64,000 bases of DNA from Tanypteryx hageni. Its lineage: Eukaryota; Arthropoda; Insecta; Odonata; Petaluridae. The notes under the pieces were generated by a model. It was not told the DNA's origin. It made no database searches and was given only the letters and a program-made list of their open reading frames with translations. The position numbers and the translations under genes were made by a program. The DNA lies in the NCBI GenBank assembly GCA_028673005.1, contig CM054113.1, positions 204,901,504 to 204,965,503 on the forward strand, given 5' to 3'. The stretch's first letter is position 1. Every line of letters begins with the position of its first letter. This document shows, piece by piece, positions 46,181 to 57,938 of the stretch.

Positions 46181-48489
46181 TCCTTGAACATTGGAATCCT
46201 TTTCGCCACTTTTCCGATTTTATTTTATTCAATTGTTGTTCTCTCTCTGCCCACGCTCTCGTCTTATTTTGTTTATTTCTCTCTTTTATTTCCGTATTCT
46301 AATCGATCACATTAGGTCGATTTTTCAGAACCCTCTTTTCTGAGTTATATCGTTGCGAACGGAGACGTCTGGTTATTTACTTTCTTCGCGTATTAAAAAT
46401 GTCTACCCTTCAGTTGAATTGGCGGCTTTCATTATCGATTTACAGGCACAAAACGGGATGATTTAAAAAAACGATAAACAGTGAATTACCAAATGGATAT
46501 GTTTCTCTTTTTTTTCGGTTGGGGCGTAGTAACTCAAATAATGCTTTTGTGAAGTCAATTGGTTAAAGGCTCTCGTTAAGCTTCAAGACAGCGGACCATT
46601 TTGAAGAGCATGAGGCATCAAATTCTATCGAAGTGTAAAAAGGCTACCTGTATGATATATGGACTGACTAATAAGTACCTAGGAATAGATAAAAAAGACG
46701 CGAATAAATTATTACGATAGGTCGTTTCTGAATTCCGCAGAGACAATTCCAATTTCCCTCATTAATAAAATGCACACCATCTGCTGATACTTCTATTTGA
46801 TCAGTCGAGGATAATTTAAGTAAAAATATAATCGACGATCGGTTTGGCATCCGCGAGACGACTTCGAGATATTAACTCGCGTAAAAGGAACGATAAGTTT
46901 GGGTATTTTCAGTTTGAAGCAGTGACTTATCTCGTCAATATTTCAATCGAGTGAAATGATAGGAAAAAATTTCCCCTTGTGCCCGATGCGCACAAGTTCT
47001 TTTTATCTCCAAACATGTATGAATTCGATTAGATGTCGAGCCTCTCTGATCGCTTTGAATCCCGCTAGCAATCGTTGTCTGGCGCGAACGACGGAGAAAA
47101 ACCACTTGCACGGACAAGAAGAGAAAATAGGCGTAAGAGTTGAATAAAGAGCGATCACATCTGGCGTGAGAAAGGGACAGAAGCAGATGGTTATGGCAGG
47201 TTCTTAAGAGGAAAGGAGAGAGATCCAAGGGAAAGTGACGGATGGGAAGATGGAGGGAGGATGGCGATGTTGGATCTTCCCACGGAGCATGCGATTTTGC
47301 GGGAATCCGAGGAAAAAAATCAGTGTTTAGGGTTTGGGAAATTCAAAGAGAACGATTACCCTAATAGTTTTTTGCTCGCGATTTTATTAGATATTTAATT
47401 CGGTAGCTGTATTTTTTTTAATATTTCAGCTTCCCGAATTATTTTATGTACTCATAAACATCCGTTTAATTTCCATGGAAAGATTTCTTTGTAGGTATCT
47501 CGATCGGATTTTTAGTCAAAAAATTCAACGCGTTTTTTGCCGTTTCGCCTTGAGCCTACGCAAAATTTTTCATTACATCTATAGAGGCCACTGATTCTGT
47601 GAATATTTTATATGTGGATGAAAATAAACCGTTAATATTTTTTTGTCTTGAAAATGCCAAAAATGAAGCGCGCGTTATGGATTGATAACGGTATCGAGTC
47701 AAATCAGAGGACATGTGAGGTATTTCAGTAGCAATTACTGAGAAACCCGATCCAAAGACAAATAAATCTGCATGTGCGCCATCCTAAGCAAATAATCACA
47801 ACTCAGTTCAGAGGGGGTGTGATTTACTGCATGGAATGAGGCGCCCGGTTCGTTTGTATTCTTTTTTTTGTTTCCACGAAACAGGAAACGATAAAAGTTG
47901 AATTTCTATTTCAAGACTGGATAGAATACATATGAAAATGATTGGTTTTTATTCGCTTCATTCCAAAAAATGGGAAATATTATAGCTAGATTATTTTTTA
48001 TGAAATGAGCACAAAATGGCCGTGAAAAGTATTTTTCGCTTTTATTATCTGCTCGCAGTGGCTGAAAAGCTTTTTAAATTCATAAAAATGCTATTTTCTT
48101 TTGGTACATTTGAAAAGTTTTGTTTTGTCTTAGGTGACTTGCGTTACGTTATATTTCGGTGCATGTTGATATTGTTACTTCTAACAACGCCACCCTATAA
48201 AGATTCGATGATGTGGTACTTATTTGATAATCGCTATAGAAATAATATGCTGCTTTTCAATTTTACTTTTTTTATTACGATTACGAAAATTAGCCGTAAC
48301 CGAAACGATGTCATGCGGAAAAACTCATTCTCGCAATCACAATCGTCTCCACCTTTGCTCGCTGTAATTTTCAATCGTCTTCCCTTCCAAATACGATTTC
48401 CGAGCTAACTTAATGGGATCCAGTAAAAAGACACCACAACAGCCATAAAACGGTTGATTTGAAACACATGACCACTTCTCTCACGAAGC
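46181..48489. other. AT-rich DNA, no gene recognised
   Basis: Includes a 130-codon plus-strand frame at 48016-48408 with hydrophobic N-terminal stretches but no recognisable family; it is within chance for AT-rich DNA. Confidence 0.4.
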
Positions 48490-48620
48490 AGCCACCCTTA
48501 GCGGTAAATCACCATTCTCAAATTATATAAAAAGAGCTTTGTTATCGCTAAATTACCGCTGATGACGCCAGCTTTGAAGTCGAAATGCTCGCATTTGGTT
48601 ATATCGACCGTTTTATAGCC
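48490..48620. repeat. Small foldback related to 43.3 kb
   Basis: AGCGGTAAATCAC near 48499 is partly inverted as CTAAATTACCGCT near 48560. The following TGATGACGCCAGCTTTGAAG ... GAAATGCTCGC matches the sequence downstream of the 43262 foldback, so both are copies of one short family. Confidence 0.55.
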
Positions 48621-49510
48621 ACTTGGATATTTTTCGGACGTCCCCACCTCTCACTTGGACGTGCGTACGACGAAATTGTTCCCATAATTCGATCTCGTTC
48701 CTTATTTGCATTCCGCGAAAATCATCCAACTCGGCGAAATTTATGGCGGCCGTTCAGGCGAGTACGGGTGTGTTTTTGTGTATGCTCACATAACGGGTGC
48801 TAGGGAGATAGAGAGGAGGAGGGGAGAGAAAAGAGAGAGAGAGAATCGTGCTCCACCGCATTCACGGCGTGACGGGAATTTCGAACAAGATGGAGGAGGA
48901 TGAGAGGGGCAGTGCCGACTTGAACGCCGTGTGCTGGAGACGGGAGAGGAGGAGGAGAAAGAACGCGACGGGCTGCCACGAAGGAGGAAAGGGACTTGGG
49001 CGGGGGCTTTGCCGCCCCTCGGATGAAAGGGGGAGGGGAAGAGGAAGGGGTGGAGAGAGAGAGGGTCGAGGACCGGCTGCGCGTAAGAGCGTGCGCGTAA
49101 GTGGGACTCCTGTATCCTTTCTCCTCCTCACGGTCCCTCCTCTCTCTCTCTCTCCCTCCCTCCATTTCTGAGTGGCGTGGGGAGGGGGGAGGAGGAAGGC
49201 GCCTCTCCCCGGCAACCGCACCGCGGCTCCCTCTTTCTCTCTCTCTCACCGCACCGCCGCACCCCTCGAGCGATTGCCGAACCTTCCCCTTCCACCCACT
49301 AGGTGGCACTGCGGTCGCACCTTCCCTCGCCTCCGGTGGGTGCTGTATGAGGATGGAGTCGGAGAGTAGGTGGAGGTTCCTAATTTTTTCGAATCGGCCA
49401 CTACACTCGCCTCTCCCACTCCATTTATTCCCGTCCAGTCTTGATCAATCCCGGCGTGCTTTGCGCTCGGCTTCCCCGCATAGGCTTAGTCCCGGCGTGA
49501 TTTTGACTAA
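48621..49510. promoter_or_regulatory. GC/CpG-rich block, possible promoter or insulator region
   Basis: This is the most GC-rich stretch of the window apart from simple tracts. CpGs are frequent, GA/CT runs lie on either side, and strong GTAAGT donor-like words occur (for example GTGCGCGTAAGT near 49091). The sequence suits a promoter/first-exon region or chromatin boundary, but no downstream exon was identified. The 107-codon frame at 48848-49171 and the overlapping minus-strand frames are Arg/Gly/Ser-rich products of the base composition. Confidence 0.3.
49296..49309 (+). promoter_or_regulatory. CTCF-consensus match
   Basis: CCACTAGGTGGCAC fits CCASYAGRKGGCRS at every position. With uniform base frequencies about 0.03 such sites are expected in this window on both strands. 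CTCF zinc fingers are conserved in most insects, so the vertebrate consensus is a reasonable guide. It lies in the GC-rich block. Confidence 0.4.
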
Positions 49511-51600
49511 ATAATCGCCAGGTGCCGCTGGTCCTCCATCCCAGATGAGATAGGTTGGGCTAATATAGATTTTCGTTGGATCGTAGGTATGATGTTACGA
49601 AGAAACATGCGATACGTCTTTGGCGATTAAAAGTATAGCTCAAATGTTTAAAACGGGCAAGATGCCCTTGCTAAAGTAAGAGGTGGAAGCGCGTTTTATT
49701 AAAATATTGTATTTCAGAATTCAGGTTTGCCTCCTCTGATGGGAAAGGGAAAACCCGCACCGTTGAAATGAAGAGCCTCACTAACCATCCTATCCGTGCA
49801 AACTTCATTACTGTAGCTTCAGTAGCTTGGCTACAATACAATTTAAAAAATTTGAAGCCGCTTAGCGAAAAATTTATGAACTACCGGGGAAATTCATAGA
49901 TTCAAAAGTATTTTTCCAAATATCTCTTGAAAGGAAAAAATGTTGTTTGTCTACAGACTGATAGACAGAGTGATCACATTAGCACGCTTTTTTTAGAAAA
50001 CGTGCTAAAAAAGCGGAATAATACGCCTTCGGCTAAATTCTCACGTGGGGTTTGAAGAAGATCGCAAAAATATGTCGCAGGATGGATAGGATTTTCCTGG
50101 TCGCAATGCGTTTCCGACGTCGCACCGCCATATTCCCGACATGTTTGCGTAGGAGCGAAGCCAAATTTTAATAGGTAGGGTTATAGCCGCTGCAAGCAGG
50201 GCACAGTTGCGGGTATATATTGCCTCATGTGATCGGAAGCTCCCTTATTGGAGAGGAAGTTTATGGAAGAGAGGAGAGAGAATCGAGAGAGCAAATGGAG
50301 TGATAAATAGGGAGGGAGAGAATACGAATTATGGAGTCGAGTCCAGAAAGCGAAAGACGGAGAGGGAGAATATTCCTGATGAAATATGCAGGAGGAAAGA
50401 TTGCCACCGCTACGCCAACCGGTAGACGATCAAAGCAGATTCTGAAGCCATAAAACGGTCGAGTAAACTAGATGCGCGCGCCATCTGCAAAGTAACCTTC
50501 CTCGGCGATAATTCTACGATCCGATAAGTCCCTTCTTTTTAAGGATTGACGGTCGGTGAATGAACACTGACTTCGTAGCTCTAGTTAACTCAATCTTTTT
50601 TGTGGCTTCAAAATTTACTTTTATCGTTTATTTATTCAAATAATTAGATGAGTTAATTTATTCATTTTTTCGAGTGTTTATTTGATGAGAATACGCTTGT
50701 CACTTACAATTAATTCTGTATGTTTTTGTTCAGCGTTAAAGAGTCGGAAACCGTATTTCTTATAAAGAAAACCGATGAACTAGAAAGTAAAAGAGAAGAA
50801 TATAATCTTTTAGTCTGAAAGCGGAAAGCTAAACGTCATTTCTGCTCACTCTAGAAGAAATAGATTATAAATACATTTCTTACAATGGGAATATCTGCTA
50901 GAAAATGTAATAAAGGAACCTTTTTATGCGAAGATTCTCCATAAGCAGATCCATGCTAAAGCGTTCAAAATATGTTTAAACCCCCTGCGGGCATTCCTTT
51001 GCTTCCTCCAACTTCTTCATTATTTTTTACAATCTGTAACAACGTAACTATGTATAAGTAACTTATTAAGCGTACTAAGGTTGGGGATTTGAGAGCACTT
51101 CTGATAAAATGTTATATTCCCTATCTTATGTGTCAGTAAATAAATATCTCCATTTTTTGTTTTTTATTTTAATCCCTTGTAGCAAATTTAGCTTTAGCCT
51201 TCTAAAGTTTAGGCTAGAGAGAAAGAACCTTTAATTTTTTAAATGGACTATGAAAAACGTTACATTGTTTAAGCTCTTTTAAATGGACGCATCTTTAGAT
51301 AGAGCTCATATGTTTCTACTAAATCCGTTCATTCGACTCAATACAATTACCTATTTAGAACTAATATAAAAATAAATATCAGATAACTGAGTGAAATATT
51401 ATTCTCTAATCAAAATATATATTATTTTCAATATAGTAAAGCGTCAATTTTAAAACTGAGAGACAGATCTTGTTCGGATTATCGATTTTTTATGATTATA
51501 AAAAAATAGAGGATTCGAATAGTTAATACATACACGATTATTGCATTTTTAACAATTTTTGTGCCATTCATTGATTAAGAGCGAAGAAGTTTAAAACATT
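49511..51600. other. AT-rich DNA, no gene recognised
   Basis: No supported feature. Core CTCF-like word GCAGATGGCGC (minus strand) near 50470. Confidence 0.45.
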
Positions 51601-51608
51601 TGATAATG

Positions 51609-51675
51609 GCCTTGGTAGAGGAATGGTTAGCATATCCCAATATACGATTCGTAGGTTCGAATCCTTCCGAGGGCA
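51609..51675 (+). repeat. tRNA-like sequence, SINE head or tRNA pseudogene
   Basis: It starts GCCTTGG and ends CCGAGGGCA, so six of seven acceptor pairs can form. It has an A-box-like GGAATGGTTAGCA and a perfect B box GGTTCGAATCC. The anticodon stem does not pair and the T stem has one mismatch, so it is not a convincing tRNA gene. No poly-A tail or TSD seen. Confidence 0.5.
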
Positions 51676-52708
51676 TGGTCGCCTATGCTTGTCATTACAT
51701 CTATTATAGCACATGTCATTTAGGAAACCTGTATTGTTAAATGAATTATTATTAATATCAATTAATTTTACGCTGCGATTTACTCTGCCGGCGCCTTTGC
51801 AGATAAATTTAAAAGTCGAACTTATTTTTAAAAAACCAGATTGATTTCGGATAATTGACTTTTATACATAGACGTAAAAACCCTAAATGCATTCTCGAAT
51901 GACATTTTCATGTAAAATCCGCTGTGTTCCTCTAATACTTCATTAAACTGATGAATCTGTGAAAAGACTCATTTAAATGTATTACGTTGATCAATTAATA
52001 CTGTGGATAAAGTCAACTTATAGACCTATTACGTTTAAAAAAGCAATATACAATCATGAGTAAATTTTGTGTCCTTAAAGTTAGGCAAACTGTAGACGTT
52101 ATCCTTGGTGGTATGCATTACGCACAACTCCTGCTATTCTGTTGGTTAGAGTAAGCTTTCAAGATACGCATAAGTTAAAGGATTATTTATACATTATAAA
52201 AATAGGCAAATGCCTTTATACACATTTATTTAAAAACTATTTATAAAAGGGAAAGAAGTAAAATGAACTCTTTTTATGCGGTCAGTATGAAGGAATCGTG
52301 GAGCGAACGTATCGTATCGACTGTTGGAACACAAACGAAACTCGGACAAGTGAACTCATCAACGCGAGTGCGGTATATGTTCAATTTTTCACAAGGAAAG
52401 TGCAGTATATCAGAGAAATATATATCTATAGAGTCGTGTGTAGATCGACCATCACGTATAACCCCGATTTTAGATAGGACGCTAAAACCACACACAAATA
52501 TAAATAAATAAAAATGCATCGTCAATTCGTTTTTAAATACAAAAGTTATCTTACTTAGTACTTTATTTCAAGTATTATCTTACTTAGGATTTTTATGGCA
52601 GAAAAAATATAGGACCTGTATCTATCTCAATAATTTATTAATTACCTTTTGGGATCCCCTATCCGTCTATAGTATACGTTTTGTTGTCTTTATTGGCATA
52701 ATTATAAC
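51676..52708. other. AT-rich DNA, no gene recognised
   Basis: An 82-codon frame at 52263-52511 has no motif. Confidence 0.4.
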
Positions 52709-52818
52709 TAGGTTTGGTAGGATTCCATTTAAATCGATAAATGTCAATAAACATCGAATTTTTTTAAAAATTTAAATTCGACGAATGAGTTGACGTCGAT
52801 AAGTATCGATTTTCATCA
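52709..52818 (+). repeat. TCGACG-rich dispersed repeat, copy 1
   Basis: Begins TAGGTTTGGTAGGATTCCAT and continues with AAATCGATAA, ATTCGACGAA and GACGTCGATAAGTATCGATT. It aligns over about 110 bp with the copy at 55590-55700. Confidence 0.75.
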
Positions 52819-53735
52819 CTACATTTTCTACGAAATTTATGCGTCATGATTTTAAAACTTTGTTATCCTCTCTCAAACTTAACATATTTTACCACCAAAC
52901 ATCCAAAACGGTAGAGACAGTTTGTATTTGTCATACCGAACGGTCACACAACATTCGGATTCTACTTTCTAATGTCGCTTAAGGGCACATACTATCAGCC
53001 GTGGGATCCAAAGGTAAAGGACAAAATAGTATGATCGGTTTATTGTGCTCTTTCTTTACCCTCAGACAGATCCAATAATCCATACGCACTTTGGACTCCA
53101 TTTATCGAAAAGTCGGGGGATGTCTATTGGGTCCTCTGCGCGACATTATCTGCCGACATCCTCCAAGAGGCGAAATAAAAAGTTTCCCCGGACTGAAAAA
53201 TGAGTACCGATCATCGGACGGCCTTATGGCATTTCCAAAAGAACCCTGTCATAAAATTCATATAATCTATCTGAGAATGTCCCCCTTGCTTAGTTTCTTT
53301 TGCATTGGTGTCGAAGGAGCATCGTTCCATATAGGCACTCTAGGCTTTTTTCCGCAATCATAGTCGTTTATTACTCAAAAAGGTGAGATATTTTTCATCA
53401 AGATATTCCTTCATACATTAAGTTGTGCATTATACTCACGTCACATTAATTTCTCACTAATGATTACGATTTCGTGAATAAGGGGAGCGAATTAACGAGT
53501 AAAATATACTTTCTGATTTACTGCAAAATATTAACTGTTTCAGGTTGGTGGCCGAAGTCAACAACAACACATTCGCCAAAATATAGATAACAAAAACAAA
53601 TCAGCATAAAATAAGCCTTATTTTTATTTATACGCTTTTACTTAATTAGAAGGAATTCAATTTATAACACTTTTCTAAATAAAAATTGATGTAATGTGTT
53701 GAAATAAAAATCGAAATTAGATATCACTTGTTAAG
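52819..53735. other. AT-rich DNA, no gene recognised
   Basis: A 90-codon frame at 53091-53363 has no recognisable domain. Confidence 0.4.
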
Positions 53736-54045
53736 AAATATAAACGTCGAAGTTTGTGTGTATTTCTGGCTAATCAACCTCTTGGATTATTATAGCCAAA
53801 ATATAAACGTCGAAAACTAAAATGCCGAATTATATGTATAAAAATAAACGTTGATATACGTCGTTGATTTTTAGGAAAATAAACAATGGTAGTGTTCGCT
53901 TTTTAAGAAATATTAACGTGGAAAAATAAAAGTCGAAAACTACCAAGCTTATAGTAAGTAGTAGTAATTTTAAGCGTCAAATATCTCTTGGAAAAATAAA
54001 CGTCGATTTAAAAAAATTAACGTCGAATTCTACCAAGCCTAATTA
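53736..54045 (-). repeat. TCGACG-rich dispersed repeats, tandem copies on minus strand
   Basis: Repeated AAAYGTCGAA/ATTAACGTCGAA words, with two inverted heads: CTACCAAGCTTA near 53941 and CTACCAAGCCTA near 54033 (reverse complement TAGGCTTGGTAG). This indicates at least two joined units. It is interrupted by the 47-bp insert at 53752-53798. Confidence 0.75.
53752..53798 (-). mobile_element. 47-bp retroposed fragment with 16-bp TSD
   Basis: Bounded by a perfect 16-bp direct repeat AAATATAAACGTCGAA at 53736-53751 and 53799-53814. In minus orientation the insert reads TGGCTATAATAATCC ... GATTAGCCAG and ends AATACACACAAAC. It is the same sequence as 29227-29269 and begins within a few bases of the same point. 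Confidence 0.82.
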
Positions 54046-55589
54046 TAACGTATGAATTCATCGAGTTTTTATTCATTCTTATTCACAATAGCTTTGTTTA
54101 TGTATACCGTCTGATCACATTCTTCGATGTTTCTATGATTAAATTTATTTTTAATTTTTCCCTACCCTAAATGTTTCTCAAGTTCGTGATTCCACAAACG
54201 CCTATCATTTCACTACGCTAAAGACAATTTTTTGTTGGATTTCGCTATGCTGCCGTCATCATCCGATAAAAAGTAATTTATTCTTGAATTTGCGTTAGAT
54301 AACGTCAAAATGTGTGTAGTTATGGATTTTTAATTATTAATGTTTTAATGGAAACCGATTTTTAGATTAAATTTCTGTGGATTGCATTCGCAAAGAAACC
54401 AATCCATTTTCACGCATATAGTCTAGCATCTAAGTTATTTTACTCAGCAAAGAGTGGTGCGAGTAATATATATCCACTGCCTCTACTACTCTTTCTTCTA
54501 GTTCTGTACGCGGAAGAGAGCAGATATTTCGAAAGACGGATAGACCTTTATGCATAGAATAAAACTTTATCAAGACTTGTTTGAATTTCAGAGAGTTTTC
54601 GCAGGCCCTGTAGCCTGGTCCCTGCTCTTTGCTCTTTCTCTGTACTCTCGTATTATACATCCACCCAAAGTTATATTGAGTGTAATGACTGAAAAGCTCT
54701 CGGAGCGATGTCACTCACTGGAGGATGCTTTGGCAAAAACACGGTCAAACTGCAGGGAAGAGTTCCTGCAACGATTTTTATAAAGAAATATCAAAGGACG
54801 AATGCTATAATCTCAGAGAATTTCATTGCTATGTAAACTCTGGAGATTGTCCGGTTTAGGCGAAAATAGGTCGGTAATTTTCGTGTAATAGGAACGTCTC
54901 CAATTTTAGTAAGGTCGGAAGACAGAATAGAATAATCGCTTTCTCCCACACTAAATTCCCGATTAATTTATTTGATTGTTGACTTTACAAATCGATAGGA
55001 GCCTTTATTTTTCTTATTTGAAGATTAAGTACAATAAAAATAAATAAAAAATAACAATAATTTTTCATGTTGTATTATTCCTGCGATTTGGAACAGAAAC
55101 TTTGGGATTTCGATCATCACAGAGATACGGAAGGTGGCTGAAAGGTTCTCGACCTAAGTTGGAAAGGTGTATGGTATTGGGAATGTCATTTAGGGAAATT
55201 GTAGCTAAATATCTTATGAAAATGTGTGCGCAATTTCATGAAAATGGTCTCCACGGTTAATTCTCGGCAAATCATTACATCCAAGCTCTCAGAAACATGT
55301 TTCAACTGATATAGGTTAAATGTCAATCAATTTTTTCATTTATGCAATGTGAAAATGTGGAAAAATAAGCTCAATTATCATTCTTCTAACTCCCTTTTTA
55401 GGCTTCTTTATCAGCGAAGCGGTAATAGCTGAACGCCTTATGGGCACGTCTCGTCCGTCCCTCTGTTGTGACTTTCATCTCCTGAACCGCGGGACGAATT
55501 TTAAATAAAATTTTACTCGTATCTCCTTATCCGTCAAGCAACCATTAAAAATCCACATTTTTCTCTCCCATGGTTTTATATGATATATG
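54046..55589. other. AT-rich DNA, no gene recognised
   Basis: Overlapping frames at 54430-54783 on both strands show no convincing domain. Confidence 0.4.
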
Positions 55590-55700
55590 TAGGCTAGGTA
55601 GGATTTGATTTAAATCGAAAAACGACGATAATCGTCGATTTTTTTAAATTTCAAAATCGACGAAAATGAATAGTCGTCGATAAGCGTCGATTTTCCAAAA
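55590..55700 (+). repeat. TCGACG-rich dispersed repeat, copy at 55.6 kb
   Basis: Begins TAGGCTAGGTAGGATTTGAT, then AAATCGAAAAACGACG and GTCGTCGATAAGCGTCGATT. It aligns with 52709-52818 over its whole length. Confidence 0.75.
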
Positions 55701-56529
55701 AGATGAAAAAGTAGACGTACAAAAACCTACTCTGAATTATAATATTTAAGTCGTTTCTCTTTACTTTTTTCGCAGTATTATTTTCTACCAACGATTTCGT
55801 TCCTTTTCTGGGCTTGAATTAACAGTGGGACTTACACTCAAATATGCGTCTTTTTGAGAAGCCCAACCATCTACTCTGAACAATCAGGTAACCGCAAGGC
55901 CCTGGGGTAGTTTTGAGAACACGTGTTTCTTAGCCCTTTTGAGGTTTTTGAGATTATATTTGCCGACCTAATGGTGGGTTGTTCCACGAGCCTCTCTATA
56001 CAGATAAGGTCATGGATATGCCCTGCTGAGAGTTCCTGGAGGTTCGGAAGAACGGAATTTCGGTGGTCGTTTGAAGACAAATCGTTTTGCTACCCATTCC
56101 AAGCATCTACCCCAGGGAGTATATTCCTGGAACAAATGTTTCTCGATTGATTGCTAGGCTTTTTCCTATAGATGGACGTTGTTGTATGCACTTTCATCCC
56201 TTCTCCGTATGCATTAAACTCACTCTTTTGGCAGTCTTTCTTTAAAATTTATCCAGGGAGGATCGTTCCGCTCTCTTGCTTTTGGCTCCTTCATCCTTTG
56301 CTACAGTTTAGTAAATTTCAATTTATATATAATGGTTTAAAAAAGATGCGCATAAATTAGAAATCGTTACTTAACATTGAAGAGGGATTAAGGATTAATA
56401 TTTATTTGCTATTTGTTGTAAAATATTATGTCGGATGGGAAAATATTTTAATTAGGATTTGAGGTAAGATTGTTGATCAAGCGCTGAATAATTTAGTCTT
56501 AATGTTTCTCTCTATACAATTTATGTTAA
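55701..56529. other. Unique-looking DNA, no gene recognised
   Basis: Base composition at 55870-56300 is less AT-rich than its surroundings, and frames on both strands of 60-75 codons exist. I could not match any to a family. Confidence 0.4.
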
Positions 56530-57730
56530 CTAGCTGGAGTTACCCGGCTTCGCTCGGGAAAGAATTTTCTTTCTAAGTAGCAAATGATTTTTATTTCTCG
56601 GGGCCCCGCGCTATCGGTGCCCCCAAATTTCTCAAATGTGTTATTCGGAGAAGAGGGTCACACGGAATTTTACCTACCACATAAAGAAACCATTGAAAAA
56701 TTTTAGTCAGGCTTGTGCTCGTGGGTGTATCTCAATGGCGAATCCATCATATAATCAAGGCAGACTGTTTTTCCAAGAATATTTGGCATAATCGAGCAGT
56801 TTTATAAAAATAGAAATTACTCCGAGTGCACCATAAGCCCTGAAGCGATGCTTACATTAACATTTAATATTTTATCTATTACATTGTAAAGTTTTACCGT
56901 TAATATATTTACGCATTAACGTCTTGCTTAATATCCACATGGATAGATGCACTGAAGCTTTTAAAGCAGCAATAAAATTATGTGGATTATGTCAATACTA
57001 TTAGCCAAAACGTAAACAATAAACAACATATTGGTTACCGTACAAATGTAGGTAGATGTATCGATTTATGTTGCGATAAATCTTTCAATGTTAATGGTAA
57101 AAGATAACAATGTTATAATATTCCTTAAAAATCATTTGACTCACTTTAAAAGTATTCATAGACTATATTTAGGCATGAATCCGTTTGTACCCTTTATCTT
57201 GGCGTTGGCTATTCTTCTTCTACGGCTCGCCACGGCATGGATTTTCCTTGCATTAATCTTTACGTGACTATCTCCCTTTGAGGAGGACAACAATTAAGAA
57301 ATTTAGTTTTGTTGCCGCCTGGAAAATAGTAATAAATTTTGTACTTAAAGGATAATTTCGAGCGATATAACATGTAATACGACTAAAAATGAATAGGATA
57401 AAAATACTCAGTCTTTCGTGCGTAAAATAAGCCATTTCCCGTGATCGTAAGTTAATATTTAGGTATATTTATATCCACATCAGTGAAGGACTGCATGGCA
57501 TTTTGGGGTTTCTCCGCACCATTTCCCAGGTATTCTTATGGAAATAGTATTTTTTGGACCCCATGGGGTATAAGAGACCCCACGGTCTGCAAACCTAGAC
57601 CAAGTTCTTCCTTTTGTCCATAGGATGGCCCATGAAACTTTTGAATTAGATAGCTTCAACGGTGTAAAAACGTATAAGAGACATACAAACATACATATAT
57701 ACATACCCACATTCATTTATATATATTAGA
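56530..57730 (-). mobile_element. Non-autonomous Helitron, both ends defined (1201 bp)
   Basis: On the minus strand the 5' end is TCTAATATATATAAATGAAT, preceded by A (57731). The 3' end is a hairpin CCCGAGCGAAGCCGGG, 9 nt, then CTAG, followed by T. So the insertion lies between A and T, as Helitrons require, without a TSD. The 5' terminal sequence matches what I know of insect Helitrons. No Rep/helicase ORF is present. The GC-richer segment at about 57480-57640 could be captured DNA, but I did not recognise it. Confidence 0.87.
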
Positions 57731-57837
57731 TATAGAGAATATTTAGTACAATGATGAAATATATCAAATGTTGCAAAGTAAAGTATTAGATAGTTCTTTT
57801 TTGCTTCTTGATAACTTCGGAAGTAAGTACTCAACCG

Positions 57838-57930
57838 GCCCGCTGAAGCTCTCGTGACTTTCAATGCGGCCCTCCGAAGCATTCATATTATGAATGCGGC
57901 CCGTCATGCAGAAAATGTTGCCGACCCCTG
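57838..57930 (-). mobile_element. hAT MITE fragment, same family as 18950-19289
   Basis: The reverse complement begins CAGGGGTCGGCAACATTTTC and continues with GACGGGCCGCATTC and CTTCGGAGGGCCGCATTG, as in the 18.95-kb copy. The outer flank ATCTATAG (57931-57938) may be one TSD half; the other end was not found, perhaps lost. Confidence 0.75.
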
Positions 57931-57938
57931 ATCTATAG

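Noticed and set aside
48016..48408. A 130-codon plus-strand frame with hydrophobic stretches
   Set aside because: No family recognised, no splice or promoter evidence; consistent with chance in AT-rich DNA.
48848..49171. An Arg/Gly-rich 107-codon frame in the GC-rich block
   Set aside because: Overlapping open frames on both strands and biased composition. A first exon is possible but cannot be supported.
54430..54783. Overlapping frames considered as a retroelement fragment
   Set aside because: No RT, integrase or other diagnostic motif could be found on either strand.
55871..56150. Frames in a less AT-rich patch considered as a decayed gene
   Set aside because: No recognisable domain and no consistent frame over the patch.
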